Assembly (NCBI RefSeq): GCF_910592395.1
Contig: NC_088311.1
Coordinates: 9,054,501 to 9,118,500 of the forward strand
Length of the DNA: 64,000 nt
Source of the DNA: Lineus longissimus
Lineage: Eukaryota > Nemertea > Pilidiophora > Heteronemertea > Lineidae
Direction: 5' to 3'
A model generated the notes under the pieces. That model saw only the letters and a list, made by a program, of their open reading frames with translations. It was not told the DNA's origin and searched no databases. A program made the translations under genes and the position numbers. Of the stretch, positions 50,801 to 57,146 are shown in pieces (position 1 is the stretch's first letter; every line of letters begins with the position of its first letter).

Positions 50801-53800
50801 TTATGTAACGTTTACCAGACTACAATGTAAAGGAAAAAGGCATCCCATTGCAATAAAGATCAGTACCCTATAGAAGGATTTCTAATTCTAGAAGTGTTTA
50901 TAGTTCCATGATATACACAAGCAAAAATGTAGCAGATTGCAAAGGGAAACTGAAAATACCTGCTGAGGTTGTGGGGCGAGACTCACTGTCTTTTTCTGCT
51001 GTCATGTCAGAGGTGGCTGTATCAGCTAAGAGGTGAAAAAGGAATGGTAACGAAAAAATCAAATGTGAAGAAAATGATCGGAATTTTACCCAAATGTGAG
51101 GATGTCCCAATACAAAACCCAATAAGCGCCAAATTTGATACCTTTTCAAATTTTGCATTTAATGTAGACATACACTTATCTCCACCGAAAGTGCACAGTG
51201 ACACATATCATACCCACCAAGTCTTTGATATCGCAATACAGGATATTAGCTATATAAGCCCCGGGAGCCTGGATAAGTAACACAGTGCGATGACTGCGTG
51301 TTCATTTGAAACAATAGTTCTGACATGACAGATTAACTTCTGCGTATGTCAAAGCTTTGTGTTTACTCTTCTGACAAGCCAGAAAACAAACAAATACACA
51401 CAATATTACATTGTACATTGCATACATTTTGGTACAAAAAGCACAATACAGTGCCAAAAATCTTGACATTACTATTTGAACAACTTAGCCCTGGGCTAGG
51501 TTGTTCAAAACACATTTAGCCTAAACGGAAGCGTTAAATGTTTACGTGAAATTTTTAATGGGTTTAACTGACAGAGATAACATCCCTAAGGATAAGGTAC
51601 CTGTTAAGGATAACGTAACTTTGAACAACCGGGCCTGGACGGCAAGCACGTTACGTGGCCTCGAACATTTAACATGTGTGCGCAACCTGTTTGATGTCTA
51701 ATATATGGCAGCACTGGATGGTGCTTTTTACAGAGGAGAAATAGAGGGGAAGGGACAAAAATTGCAGTACGAAAAAAGATTGTGGTCACGAACAAGTGAT
51801 TTGAAAGTATGAATAATAGAAAACAAAATTACGACAAGCAGGCTGAATATCTTAACTATTACCAAAGGCAGACTCAAAGCACGCAGACATTCTTGTCTTA
51901 AAACGACTTGCTTTAGAGGAGTTTGGAGCTACAATAAAATCAATGGAAATAAATGCTTGCACAACAGAAATTGCAGCAACAGGGTGATGAGCTGGACTCT
52001 GAATGCACATGTTGCAAGGCATTTTACAACTCAGGAATACTGTTCGTGTGCAGATCACCGGCAGAACTACACAAAGGCAAAAGATGCTGCAAAGTCAGAT
52101 AAAAAAAAGAACTGCTGTAAAACCATGGCAACGAAAGAACACTGCAGTTATTGCCCAATACATCTCAAAATAAGTGCTCTTTTCAATTCAAACAACTCAT
52201 TTCCTTGCATTAACCTTGATGATACATGTAGGGCTGTTTTACAGGGACCTTATTTTCTCTGTTTTGCCGTTTGTTCACATTGGTAACTCCCTCAGAAGCT
52301 AAAGCTGACTCAAAGCATGTTCCTACAATAGCAAATCAGACGGTATATATATCAACAGATTTTGCAAGACTGTGTGGATAAGAAAGGTAATATCTTGCAA
52401 CTTAAGCTATGCCGACGCAGCAGACAAAATGACCATGAAAATGAAAATATTTTTTTTTTAGAATGTTAGCAAAATGTTTCGAGTCACCCGCACATGACAG
52501 ACAAACAGAAGCCGTTACTGTAAAAAACCCACGAGCGTTTGACGATTTTCGACTTCTAGATAAATGGCTTTGGCAGGGCAGGGAAAACTCCCACCAAGGA
52601 TTGGCAAAAGACCGACTCAATAGGCCTATCAATCCAATTTGTGCCTAATGGTGTGTTCACACTGGATGCGAATTGAAACCGAATTCCGTAGAGCGCTCTC
52701 CGGAATACAAATTGGATAATCTAGTTTCAGAACGGTCGCGTCACACTGGCCCGAATACGCATTCAAATCGGTTTAAAACGCGCCACACTCAATGCGTACT
52801 AACGACGCGCCATCTATAAATACATCAGTTAACTAGTTCGGAGCACTAGTTCCCGCGGTCAAAGGTCACTTTCCATGCGCCGGGCGCATGCGCAGTGCGA
52901 TCGAAATTCTTAATTCGTATCAAGCGCGTCACACTTGAAATCTCAATACGGTTTCGTTGATTCGGATTAGCTGATTCGCATTCAATTCGGACCGTGTTGG
53001 TTATAGCGGATTGAGATCGGTATGAACCGAATTGAGTGGGACGCCCCAATACGTATCAACGTTTTAATTCGAATTCAATTCGTGTTAAAACCCCAGTGTG
53101 ACCACGGCATAAGCGTTAGTTTTCGCATGTAAAATACTCAACCCACCTTGGGAGGAGGAATACTCCCTTGAGAATTACACCTCCAACTACTGAGTGCATG
53201 TGGAAGAAGAAGAAGAAACTCTTCTAATATTGGAGGAATCATGCAGGGTTGATATGAGAGTGCATGCCATCAATTAGATTCTGAGCCTTACAGTTTTTAT
53301 ACTCGTAAACGTTAGCTATTAAATCGACGACATGAGTATCCAGGTAATATTATTCTCCACTCATGCACAGGGTTAAAATTAAGTTTTTTAAATTTTAAAT
53401 TAAAATGGAACAAGAAACTCTGTAGATGAGTCGAACCTGATTTCTGGATATCTGGTGGAAAGAGAGATGAATATTTTAAATTAAAAAAAAATCTTTTTTC
53501 TAATTCACTTTTTAAACTTGCCCATGTACAGTCCCTGTCACAACTGACAGACCCTCTGGTGCTTCTTTTGCAGCTTTTAGGTTACACACTAGTTGCCTGC
53601 ATATCTCCTTGAAGGTTTTGTCATAAATCACACAGCGGTCCTCTAATGCGGATGGTGCTCATATTAAGTTCAATGGGGACGCGGTGGCGCAGTGGGAGAG
53701 ACTCGGACTCATGATCCGGAGGTCGTGGGTTTGATTCCCGGCTTAATCGTCACTTTGTTTCTCCTACTGGTCGAGTTCAAGAATGAGCGCTTTGTAGCTG

Positions 53801-56148
53801 CTCCTTGAAACCCCAGATTGACTTCTGTGGAGACCGGGATGATGATAGTCCCAAAGCGCTTGAGAATACCCAGCTATTGAGTAATTCGAGCGCTATATAA
53901 GCGCCGACTATTATTATTATTTATTATTTAAGTTTCATGCAGCTCACATGAAGGTTACATAGATTGTGATCGCTGCTTTTGTGCAACCTACGCAGGTTAA
54001 ATTTAGGGATGTAAATTGTGATTGGGACTGTAGGAAGGACTTTGAATAGCCAATCAGCCGATCTCACAGAATATTTACCTGTACCACATCCTTTGACCTT
54101 ACTATGGCTAAAAGATGCAAGCGTAATTTCATGTGAAATCTAAAACTATCAGTATTTCCAAGTATAGATTCTTCTAATAATCCATACTTCGTATTTCTAA
54201 AACCAGAAGGGCTGTTCTCTGGGAAATAAAGAACAGACTCCCACCCTTGAAATTGGCATTCACATTGAAAAAGTTCTAATTGCATTAGGATTTCAAAGCC
54301 AAAATGGTTGTGCCTATGGTCAATCATTAAAGAAATGTCGCTGAGTTTAGATTCCACAAGAAATCGAATTGGTGCCAGAAGGCCTTAAGAAGATGAATTA
54401 TGAATACAAACAAATGATACAAGCAGTGCATTTGACCTGCCTAACCGTTAAGCACCCCATTGTTAGATTTCTCAATGACTTCCATGACGATTGAAAACAC
54501 AGTGCCATCAAGTGACATACTTTAAAGTTGTCAATAGCCTAGCTATTGACAACGAGGATCAGAAAATTTAGGGGAAGGAAAACGTTGTCACACTTTGCAC
54601 CCGAGGATGTTGTTATCGCTCAAAAACGTCACATACCCCTAACTATCGCATCAACAGTTTTCCTTCTGAAGTGACGCGATGAGTCATAACCAGATCGGCT
54701 CGTAACTGAAATATTGGTTATATCATCATTTTTCGCTTCAAAGCTACTTAAATACATAGTAGGGGCATCTGAAATCGAATGGTTGTACTGCAGTTAAAAG
54801 ACTGAGAGATCCTAGCACGCGGGGTGTCAAGGATAGTTATGGAGATTCAACTCGGTACTGTAGCCTAATCTGTAAGGGGTCATCTCAAAACACATTGAAG
54901 CTGAAATAAACAAAGGTTTTTCAGTCACGCCCATTGACACTTTCCCCTCCTGCAAGACAAAACAAAAGTGGTCTTTCGGCGTCAATTTGAAGTATTAGAA
55001 ACCTATTAAAAGAAACTGAAGATTTGGCTCTTAACCCCCTCCCTAAAAATCTAATTAAATTGTCTTTTTCAACTTCAGCGTATTTGGAGATGATCCCAAA
55101 AGGATGTGAAACATTCTCTTTAACCATGGAGAAAGTGCAGGGTTTGAACATACATACAGTCCAAATTACAATTGACATCCATCCGTCAGTGACGCGCGAT
55201 GCACGCTCGAGTTGTGCGCCAATGACACGCTTATCTCCGTCGACCTACGCGCGACCTTCACGCAGTGGGTAGCGCGTCAATGAGGCACCACTGACAAGCC
55301 AATGATGGGATGTTATTTGTGACTTGGACTGTACACTGTAGACATGCATGCATGTACAAGTGCACCTGACACCAAGTTGACCGTATGTTGACTTTTCTTA
55401 CCTCGCTTTTGCTTTGTGCGCTTGCTTGTGGTGTAATTCCGCCATCTTGCAGCCCCTTGCTTCACGTTCGCGATCAGGTTGATAGCATTGCCATGGTACT
55501 GAGCTTTCTCCGCCGCCTTTTGAAACTTGTTGAGGATGTCAGATCTACACGGATAGATAGAGAAATGTCAACATGTGGCATGTCAGTTACTACATCAATG
55601 GGACGTATACATTTTCAAACATGATTGAACATGCTTTCAACATATAGGCCTACACATGTCTCTGAACTAGTATTATACAAGGCCTACGAAAACTGCAAAA
55701 ACCTAACCTTTTCAAGACAATTTGAGGCCAATATGATTGCTATTACCTAACAATCTAGACAGCAATTTACAACATGTACTTGTGTGGCGGAAAAGTCGGG
55801 GGGGGGGGGGGGGTTCAGTCGGATATCAACAATGGCACTGGTAGCCAGGACAATTGCAGAATTAGCATACACATAACTGTGAGATTTCACCATACTTATG
55901 TCAATTTGTTCAGAATGCATTTAGCAGCTGATCCATCTAAACTCTTCAAGTGTAGTCTGATCTCACCCACATCTACACTAACCCAACACTTACGCATTAT
56001 TTTGTTTTTCCAGATCAAGGAGATCTTTCTCACCATAGGCTGGATTCTCATAATAGCTGTAGTTTGGGTTGAATTTCTTATCCGCATCGTCATCAAGAGG
56101 AGTGACTTTCTTTCTACGATGTTTCTTCTCATGTTTGTCTGAACTCAT
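30399..56148 (-). CDS. TRP gene A: ankyrin-repeat TRP-type cation channel with duplicated S5, pore and C-terminal exons
   Basis: Twenty-two exon positions, four of them present as tandem pairs, join in one frame from the ATG at 56146-56148 to a stop at 30399-30401, giving about 960-975 residues depending on choice. Order: charged N-terminus, about five ankyrin repeats (exons 4-7), pre-S1 helix (HPAVKRLIHVKWKRFG), S1 (exon 10), S2 (10-11), a long acidic S2-S3 loop (12), S3-S4 (13), S5 (14a/b), pore loop (15a/b), S6 (16; CLNLFIALMSDTFQR), post-S6 segment (17a/b), coiled-coil region (18-19), and a Gly/Arg-rich and proline-rich tail (20-22). This architecture is that of a plasma-membrane TRP channel, a tetrameric cation channel gated by chemical, thermal or mechanical cues. 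The S6 and ankyrin content exclude TRPM and polycystins. Assignment between TRPA-, TRPV- and TRPV-like groups is left open. Every exon junction keeps frame with GT-AG sites. The introns carry many repeats, listed separately. Confidence 0.88.
30836..30900 (-). other. Possible tRNA-derived fragment
   Basis: On the minus strand the sequence gtgggttcgactccc matches the polymerase III B-box/T-arm consensus. The upstream part does not fold into a complete cloverleaf that I can draw, so this is at most a tRNA pseudogene or a SINE piece in an intron. Confidence 0.25.
31007..31092 (-). CDS. TRP gene A exon 21 (basic tail)
   Basis: 86 nt, phase 2 to 1, flanked by ttttcag and gtacgc. It encodes a strongly basic run (RSRKRGKKRSSKARR) followed by EITDDFGEPG. 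The basic run could be a lipid-binding or trafficking signal; that is inference. Confidence 0.75.
31380..31458 (-). CDS. TRP gene A exon 20 (Gly/Arg-rich)
   Basis: 79 nt, phase 1 to 2, acceptor gtgttctgtag and donor gtaagt. It encodes GGGRGMREAEAVYEDPYQAG then RDDDA. About 35 bp around its acceptor is repeated nearly exactly at 29556-29595. Confidence 0.75.
31603..31771 (-). CDS. TRP gene A exon 19 (C-terminal coiled coil)
   Basis: 169 nt, phase 0 to 1, acceptor ttttcttgcag and donor gtaggt. Heptad-like leucine/isoleucine spacing (KKVLNQNLTVDILENEVDIL and onward) suggests a coiled coil, as in the C-termini of several TRP families where it helps tetramer assembly. A second good donor (gtaagt) about 30 nt downstream would change the exit phase. 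Confidence 0.85.
32389..32463 (-). CDS. TRP gene A exon 18b (alternative C-terminal helix)
   Basis: 75 nt, phase 0 to 0, acceptor cccttccag and donor gtaagt. It encodes DELEEIKDWFHAKFG then PVDVMGDDSG. Its start parallels exon 18a (DEVEELHDLMEQ), so the two look like a diverged tandem duplication. Confidence 0.7.
33534..33623 (-). CDS. TRP gene A exon 18a (alternative C-terminal helix)
   Basis: 90 nt, phase 0 to 0, acceptor tttaccacag and donor gtacaa. It encodes DEVEELHDLMEQYIIPNQKL then NVHPDVQIMR. It is the partner of exon 18b about 1.07 kb further downstream. Either exon, or both, would keep frame. Confidence 0.7.
34993..35174. mobile_element. MITE with CAGTAGAACCTC terminal inverted repeats
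   Basis: A 182-bp element. The left end tacagtagaacctccctta mirrors the right end ending ttctactgta, and internal blocks of the ctctctattaaggacac type recur. Flanking TA on both sides plus CAGT termini fit a Tc1/mariner-derived MITE. A second, truncated copy lies at the right window edge. It sits in the intron between exons 17b and 18a. Confidence 0.75.
35588..35812. repeat. Dispersed repeat, second copy of the 17115-17360 family
   Basis: It begins aaaggggactataggcaggag and contains cagcactaatatattcctcg and tagctgctgcctat, in the same order as the copy at 17115-17360. Confidence 0.65.
35986..36190 (-). CDS. TRP gene A exon 17b (alternative post-S6 segment)
   Basis: 205 nt, phase 2 to 0, acceptor ctttccag and donor gtaacg. 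It encodes VYDNAHANAVMQKAMTIMNI, then QDNNMSRKRRFAFMQYIHEN, ending DDLKKVAFQVK. It is clearly homologous to exon 17a and four codons shorter. Including both would break the frame. Confidence 0.85.
36736..36952 (-). CDS. TRP gene A exon 17a (alternative post-S6 segment)
   Basis: 217 nt, phase 2 to 0, acceptor aatttcag and donor gtaaaa. It encodes VYDNALANAVMQQAMCIMGC, then an FMWRKRVKLFDDYIKDTC segment and an acidic stretch (YYDDDMTPNEDEQ). This part directly follows S6, where TRP channels carry the gating-linked TRP helix. It is the partner of exon 17b, 545 nt downstream. Confidence 0.87.
37330..37445 (-). CDS. TRP gene A exon 16 (S6)
   Basis: 116 nt, phase 0 to 2, acceptor ttcttctgtag and donor gttagt. 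It encodes the end of the pore turret (EMKSVDPIMTDILVG) and the S6 helix (TWFALSAILCLNLFIALMSD then TFQR). The pattern NLFIALMSDTFQR corresponds to the conserved NLLIAMM-type S6 end of TRP channels. Only one copy of this exon is present. Confidence 0.93.
37750..38875. mobile_element. Pearl/HINE-like non-autonomous element (tandem core, GAC microsatellite, terminal hairpin)
   Basis: The core is about three tandem copies of a ~302-bp unit from about 37866 to 38755. Each copy has cctctgtgaccttgaaaag, then ggccccctggtgg, then accaaacttcggt, then aagggtacatgtgtac and agaaacgtgcc. A (gac)n/(ggac)n microsatellite follows at 38757-38832, then gccacggtatgggataagct and a perfect 11-bp-stem hairpin (38848-38873, agctcacctct/agaggtgagct). 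A gtgctcacctc-like motif occurs near the left end (about 37749). This order matches the pearl/Helentron-associated elements described from bivalves and other invertebrates. No open frame is conserved. It sits in the intron between exons 15b and 16. Confidence 0.7.
39103..39227. mobile_element. Short foldback repeat
   Basis: Inverted arms at about 39125-39172 and 39189-39225: accccTcaatcgactgacaa and ctgacaacacatg on the left, and catgtgttgtcag and ttgtcagtccattggggt on the right. The left edge (cctctctattagtgacacc) resembles the MITE at 34993-35174. Confidence 0.6.
39311..39732. mobile_element. GTGACCC-type MITE, copy 1 (left of the S5/pore exon cluster)
   Basis: Terminal inverted repeats atgtgacccg...gcaaaac and gttttgc...cgggtcacat, with about 20 bp matching. 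The first ~165 bp match the reverse complement of the element at 41096-41288 at roughly 80 percent by eye. The remainder is a run of gactcgaa(t/c)aag-type short repeats (39480-39690). It sits just downstream of exon 15b. Confidence 0.75.
39768..39943 (-). CDS. TRP gene A exon 15b (alternative pore loop)
   Basis: 176 nt, phase 1 to 0, acceptor ctttcag and donor gtaagc. It encodes CAFWMTLGGKNTLDHYLYNP, then PEANSTDIIQIEIPGYGSPT and ALMFSLWRLTLVDDYPYD. The last block is the pore helix and filter region between S5 and S6. It is homologous to exon 15a, with changes before the filter (PTALMFSLW against FGEVLFSVY). An N-glycosylation sequon (NST) is present. Confidence 0.88.
40015..40187 (-). CDS. 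TRP gene A exon 15a (alternative pore loop)
   Basis: 173 nt, phase 1 to 0, acceptor tttttatag and donor gtgagt. It encodes FAFWMIHGGVNTLDVYLLNP, then PLNDSVVTQIAIPGYATFGE and VLFSVYRLTLVDDYPYD. It is one codon shorter than 15b. Only 71 nt separate the two exons, and joining 15a to 15b would shift the frame. Confidence 0.88.
40390..40700. repeat. Dispersed repeat, second copy of the 14940-15300 family
   Basis: The region shares ordered blocks with 14940-15300, ending ctgcatttctattttcttga and ccaccagtaa. It lies in the intron between the S5 and pore exon pairs. Confidence 0.5.
40762..40845 (-). CDS. TRP gene A exon 14b (alternative S5)
   Basis: 84 nt, phase 1 to 1, acceptor tgttatttcag and donor gtaagt. 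It encodes PFIAMLGHILNDVVKFIFLF then LEFYIPY, the S4-S5 linker and S5 helix. It differs from exon 14a at only a few codons. Confidence 0.9.
40898..40981 (-). CDS. TRP gene A exon 14a (alternative S5)
   Basis: 84 nt, phase 1 to 1, acceptor atatttcag and donor gtgagt. It encodes PFIAILGHILNDVFKFIFLF then LEFYIPF. Length and phase are identical to 14b. Only 52 nt lie between the two exons, which is too short for an ordinary intron in most animals. Confidence 0.9.
41096..41288. mobile_element. GTGACCC-type MITE, copy 2 (right of the S5/pore exon cluster, inverted)
   Basis: Terminal inverted repeats atgtgacccgccatgacaaa and the mirrored end ttttgtcgtggtgggtcac. The interior is complementary to the first ~165 bp of the element at 39311-39732, so the two copies are inverted relative to each other around exons 14a-15b. 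Confidence 0.75.
41455..41636 (-). CDS. TRP gene A exon 13 (S3-S4)
   Basis: 182 nt, phase 2 to 1, acceptor tttcttttgtag and donor gtaagc. It encodes NIFDWVCYVLLLSCIVTHIA (S3), DVALPVHSVLLAHAHIR and then IMSVNIILLWLRLMKNARAF (S4 and linker). S4 has few basic residues, as expected for a TRP channel rather than a voltage-gated channel. Confidence 0.92.
41666..42068. repeat. 60-bp minisatellite filling intron 12
   Basis: About five copies of a 60-bp unit (gaatattttggcattaaagc / tgttacacttgatttgtaag / atttcatttcaatggggtat). It is bounded on both sides by a directly repeated ~65-bp block (ttgggttactgaggcaccca; 41711-41779 and 42002-42067). It occupies most of the 544-bp intron between exons 12 and 13, starting about 30 bp from the exon 13 acceptor. 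The apparent 95-codon frame on the plus strand is a by-product of the 60-bp period. Confidence 0.9.
42181..42320 (-). CDS. TRP gene A exon 12 (S2-S3 loop)
   Basis: 140 nt, phase 0 to 2, acceptor aaatctag and donor gtaagt. It encodes AWKGWREKELDRDKNFCHPR, then an acidic WPEEEEYILQEKDELDKAAP and QYASDW. It is a cytosolic loop, unusually long and charged for this position. Confidence 0.88.
42487..42510. repeat. Solo end of the CAGTCC MITE family
   Basis: The sequence tacagtccaagtcacaattg plus acat matches the terminal repeat of the elements at 47352, 48385, 53527, 55155 and 56991. It lies 9 bp from the exon 11 donor. No partner end was found nearby. Confidence 0.55.
42519..42596 (-). CDS. TRP gene A exon 11 (S2)
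   Basis: 78 nt, phase 0 to 0, acceptor ggtttcag and donor gtaatg. It encodes IAAITLTMYQIVSEILEYNN then SRKKHL, the second half of S2. Confidence 0.88.
42982..43114 (-). CDS. TRP gene A exon 10 (S1)
   Basis: 133 nt, phase 2 to 0, acceptor tctacttcag and donor gtgagt. It encodes LGAWSNLIFNFVFICLWTAL (S1), GVYPDWKERYKYTFPEDSW and the start of S2. The correct frame is not the longest open frame here. It was chosen because it joins exons 9 and 11 in phase and gives the hydrophobic helix. Confidence 0.9.
43115..45495. other. Intron 9 of TRP gene A
   Basis: Apart from the 94-bp duplication I see no exon or clear element in this intron. The 128-codon plus-strand frame at 43223-43609 has no family signature and overlaps short direct repeats (catttgccaaaatggtg / catttgccgaaatggtg), so it is not called. 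Confidence 0.45.
44125..44312. repeat. ~94-bp tandem duplication
   Basis: Two copies starting near 44127 and 44221. They share ggtgct(c/t)atctgga, cgaa(a/g)(t/a)aacacaaaa, gactgtcaaatc and tgccgagatagtgcac. It lies in the intron between exons 9 and 10 and is not coding. Confidence 0.65.
45496..45587 (-). CDS. TRP gene A exon 9 (pre-S1 helix)
   Basis: 92 nt, phase 0 to 2, acceptor ctcccatag and donor gtaggt. It encodes LEVITCYKQFDLVTHPAVKR then LIHVKWKRFG. HPxVxxLIxxKWKxFG is the linker-helix pattern found just before S1 in ankyrin-bearing TRP channels, and it is the single best family marker on the N-terminal side. Confidence 0.9.
45852..45886 (-). CDS. TRP gene A exon 8 (micro-exon)
   Basis: 35 nt, phase 1 to 0, acceptor ttttttccag and donor gtaagt. 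It encodes KDLDKKTHAQTA. The paralogue at 62598-62632 has an exon of exactly the same length and phase (EKTENPSFAQSP). Confidence 0.85.
46500..46640. mobile_element. 141-bp MITE with GGGAGGTTGAGA ends and TA target duplication
   Basis: Ends gggaggttgagaa and tctcaacctccc are perfect inverted repeats, flanked on both sides by TA. Inner inverted segments (ccttatacgtatacggataa and tatccgtaaacataaagg) extend the stem. It lies in intron 7. Confidence 0.8.
47352..47550. mobile_element. CAGTCC-family MITE, copy 1 (degraded)
   Basis: The right end ggatgtcaattgtgactagg and the left end tccagatcacaattgggttc are diverged versions of the family terminus. The interior is rich in gcgc/tgacgc motifs as in the other copies. 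Confidence 0.55.
47638..47945. repeat. ~80-bp tandem repeat containing copies of the exon 7 end
   Basis: Four diverged units. The unit at about 47638-47720 carries the reverse complement of exon 7's last ~40 bases almost unchanged (ggtttgggttccaaatggtt), but the donor position reads gtttag instead of gtaagt. Units at about 47722 and 47795 are more diverged. This is local tandem duplication of an exon end together with its splice site. Confidence 0.75.
47903..48103 (-). CDS. TRP gene A exon 7 (last ankyrin-like repeat and linker)
   Basis: 201 nt, phase 1 to 1, acceptor gttttttcag and donor gtaagt. It encodes DRSETAGLLLELGSPVGVQD, then DSGQPCIVWMISKMAPVAKE and ALNQFHITDRANRKQYYYLN. In the paralogue the same protein segment is split into two exons (61810-61919 and 62222-62312). 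Confidence 0.88.
48385..48613. mobile_element. CAGTCC-family MITE, copy 2
   Basis: The left end tacagtcccaatcaaaactg and the right end caattgtgactgggactgta form imperfect inverted repeats flanked by TA. About 229 bp, no coding capacity. Confidence 0.75.
48699..48863 (-). CDS. TRP gene A exon 6 (ankyrin repeats)
   Basis: 165 nt, phase 1 to 1, acceptor tcattgtag and donor gtaggt. It encodes NKEIRTKGEDQTPVHFAAKN, then CQSLKALVKLGCEYKMVRDY and KKRTPIQVAAEL, with ankyrin TPxHxAA and TPIQxAA motifs. The paralogous exon 61185-61349 is also 165 nt. Confidence 0.92.
49135..49285 (-). CDS. TRP gene A exon 5 (ankyrin repeats)
   Basis: 151 nt, phase 0 to 1, acceptor gttttatag and donor gtaagt. It encodes ARAWHVDVAKFLIENGGDPN, then VADSYGRTPLHVAAAVDYAD and MVKFLINNG. 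GRTPLHVAA is a canonical ankyrin motif. The paralogue is at 60745-60904. Confidence 0.93.
49519..49541. repeat. (ccaga)n pentanucleotide repeat
   Basis: Four tandem copies of ccaga in intron 4. Confidence 0.8.
49701..49960 (-). CDS. TRP gene A exon 4 (start of ankyrin domain)
   Basis: 260 nt, phase 1 to 0, acceptor ctcttcttcag and donor gtaggt. It encodes an acidic lead-in (GLADIEEDFISDSKS), then DLDFVESLFKNGARIDCTDK and YGQTIFHE, a degenerate first ankyrin repeat. The paralogous exon is 60258-60535. Confidence 0.9.
50960..51025 (-). CDS. TRP gene A exon 3 (66-nt probable cassette exon)
   Basis: 66 nt, phase 1 to 1, acceptor cacctcttag and donor gtattt. It encodes ADTATSDMTAEKDSESRPTT then SA. 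The size is a multiple of three, and skipping keeps frame. Exons 2 and 4 also join in phase, and the paralogue lacks this exon, so it may be optional. Confidence 0.65.
51026..52646. other. Intron 2 of TRP gene A, proximal part
   Basis: I see no further exon. The motif gactcaaagca(c/t)g recurs at about 51875 and 52310, possibly the ends of an unidentified short repeat. Confidence 0.35.
52647..53111. mobile_element. 465-bp foldback MITE, gaattcgg-rich
   Basis: Ends atggtgtgttcacactgg and ccagtgtgaccacggcat are inverted repeats. The interior is dense in degenerate gaattcggt/aattcgaattc motifs in both orientations. It has no coding capacity. It lies in intron 2. Confidence 0.7.
53527..54032. mobile_element. 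CAGTCC-family MITE, copy 3, interrupted by a SINE
   Basis: The left end tacagtccctgtcacaactg and the right end gtaaattgtgattgggactg plus ta are the family's terminal repeats with TA on both sides. Removing the nested SINE (53675-53930) leaves about 250 bp, the size of the other copies. Confidence 0.75.
53675..53930 (+). mobile_element. tRNA-derived SINE
   Basis: The head looks like a tRNA gene: ggggacgcggtggcgcagtg carries an A box (tggcgcagtgg), and about 35 bp downstream gtcgtgggtttgattcc carries a slightly degenerate B box. The body follows (ctcctactggtcgagttcaa), then a gagcgctatataagcgccga tail and an (att)n run at the 3' end. This is the polymerase III head plus LINE-like tail organisation of metazoan SINEs. 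It is inserted within a MITE. Confidence 0.85.
55155..55333. mobile_element. CAGTCC-family MITE, copy 4
   Basis: The left end tacagtccaaattacaattg plus acatcc and the right end ggatgttatttgtgacttgg plus actgta, flanked by TA. The GC-rich interior contains gtgacgcgcg and gcgcgtcaatgaggcac. It lies just inside intron 2, about 70 bp from exon 2. Confidence 0.8.
55402..55544 (-). CDS. TRP gene A exon 2
   Basis: 143 nt, phase 2 to 1, acceptor tatccgtgtag and donor gtaaga. It encodes SDILNKFQKAAEKAQYHGNA, then INLIANVKQGAARWRNYTTS and KRTKQKR. The basic, helical N-terminal region matches exon 2 of the paralogue (59390-59508) in phase and character. Confidence 0.85.
55797..55813. repeat. Poly-G run
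   Basis: An uninterrupted run of about 16 G. Similar runs occur near 17138, 22438 and 57787, and a C run at about 61529. They are possible G-quadruplex sites or assembly-error-prone positions. Confidence 0.8.
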
Positions 56149-56162
56149 CTTTTCATGTTTAA
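55994..56162 (-). CDS. TRP gene A exon 2 of the transcript: start codon exon
   Basis: The exon runs from an acceptor (tgttgttttacag) at 56163-56165 to a gtaagt donor. An untranslated exon must therefore lie upstream. Coding starts at 56148: MSSDKHEKKHRRKKVTPLDD, then DADKKFNPNYSYYENPAYGE. It is numbered exon 1 in the coding numbering used here. Six bases after the acceptor a short upstream ORF (ATG AAA AGA TGA) begins, and its stop overlaps the main ATG. Confidence 0.82.
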
Positions 56163-56990
56163 CTGTAAAACAACAACTGAATTAGCATCTTAACTTCTAA
56201 AATACAATATATTGCCAATGCAATAATACATCCACATCCAGTGGGTGCTGAGTATTGCTACCTCCAAGTGAGATTATCAACAAGCTAGAGAGATAACCAA
56301 ACAAACACTTTTTCTATCATCTAAATAGCATTCCGCGATAATGACGTCACTGCAGCTGCTGCCCTCTATTTCCCCATCGCTGAATTACAGGCAATGTCGG
56401 ACAAACATGCGGTTTCCTAATGGATTTAGGCTTTCTAACTAGGGCAGTTAGATTCAATCTGGCACATGTCCGAGTGTTGGAAATACTACATAATTGTTCT
56501 GAATATTTCTCTCTCTGACTCTATGGTATCATTCATGCTAAAAACAATGCAGGGTCAAAGATAATTGACTTTGAAATAAGCTCAAATGCGTAGAAATAAG
56601 TGTCGATGTCCGACTGTCACGTGACTAAAACGTCATCAATATCTTATTCAAATGACCTTGTGAGCTATAAATAGTAATGTTGCGGAATGCTATTGCCTAG
56701 ATAAGCCTTATTCAGATAGTGTATCTGTGGCGCCATCTTCACATTCACACGAACTCATTTGCCGGCCAAACAGGTCAAGACACTCCTTTTTTAAAAAGCC
56801 TACCCGCATGCAATACCAACTCACGAAATAATGTGTTAAAGGCCTTGGACCTTAGTTTTTGGCTTACGCCACTGACATTATCAGTAGGCCTACTCGCTCG
56901 ACGAGTTAAGAACCATTTTTTAGGCTGGGCTCTTCATTAATTACAACTCTATTTCTAAAACTTTGAACACACTGTCCTTACACCCTCTCC

Positions 56991-57146
56991 TACAGTCCAA
57001 ATCAAAATTGACATCTCTTAGATCCCACGTAATACATGTGACTGAAGCGTGTCACTTGTACGTCATTTGCAGGTAAGTTTGTTGCATGTTACTATTAATT
57101 GTTACTGACGCGAAGCAGGAAGGATGACAATTGTGCCTTGGACAGT
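56991..57146. mobile_element. CAGTCC-family MITE, copy 5
   Basis: The left end tacagtccaaatcaaaattg plus acatc and the right end ggatgacaattgtgccttgg plus acagt. About 156 bp, in the TRP A-TRP B intergenic region. Confidence 0.7.

Noticed and set aside
54064-54357. 97-codon minus-strand frame in intron 2, considered as an extra TRP exon
   Set aside because: It has a donor-like gtaaat at its end, but no acceptor and no similarity to any TRP segment or to gene B.
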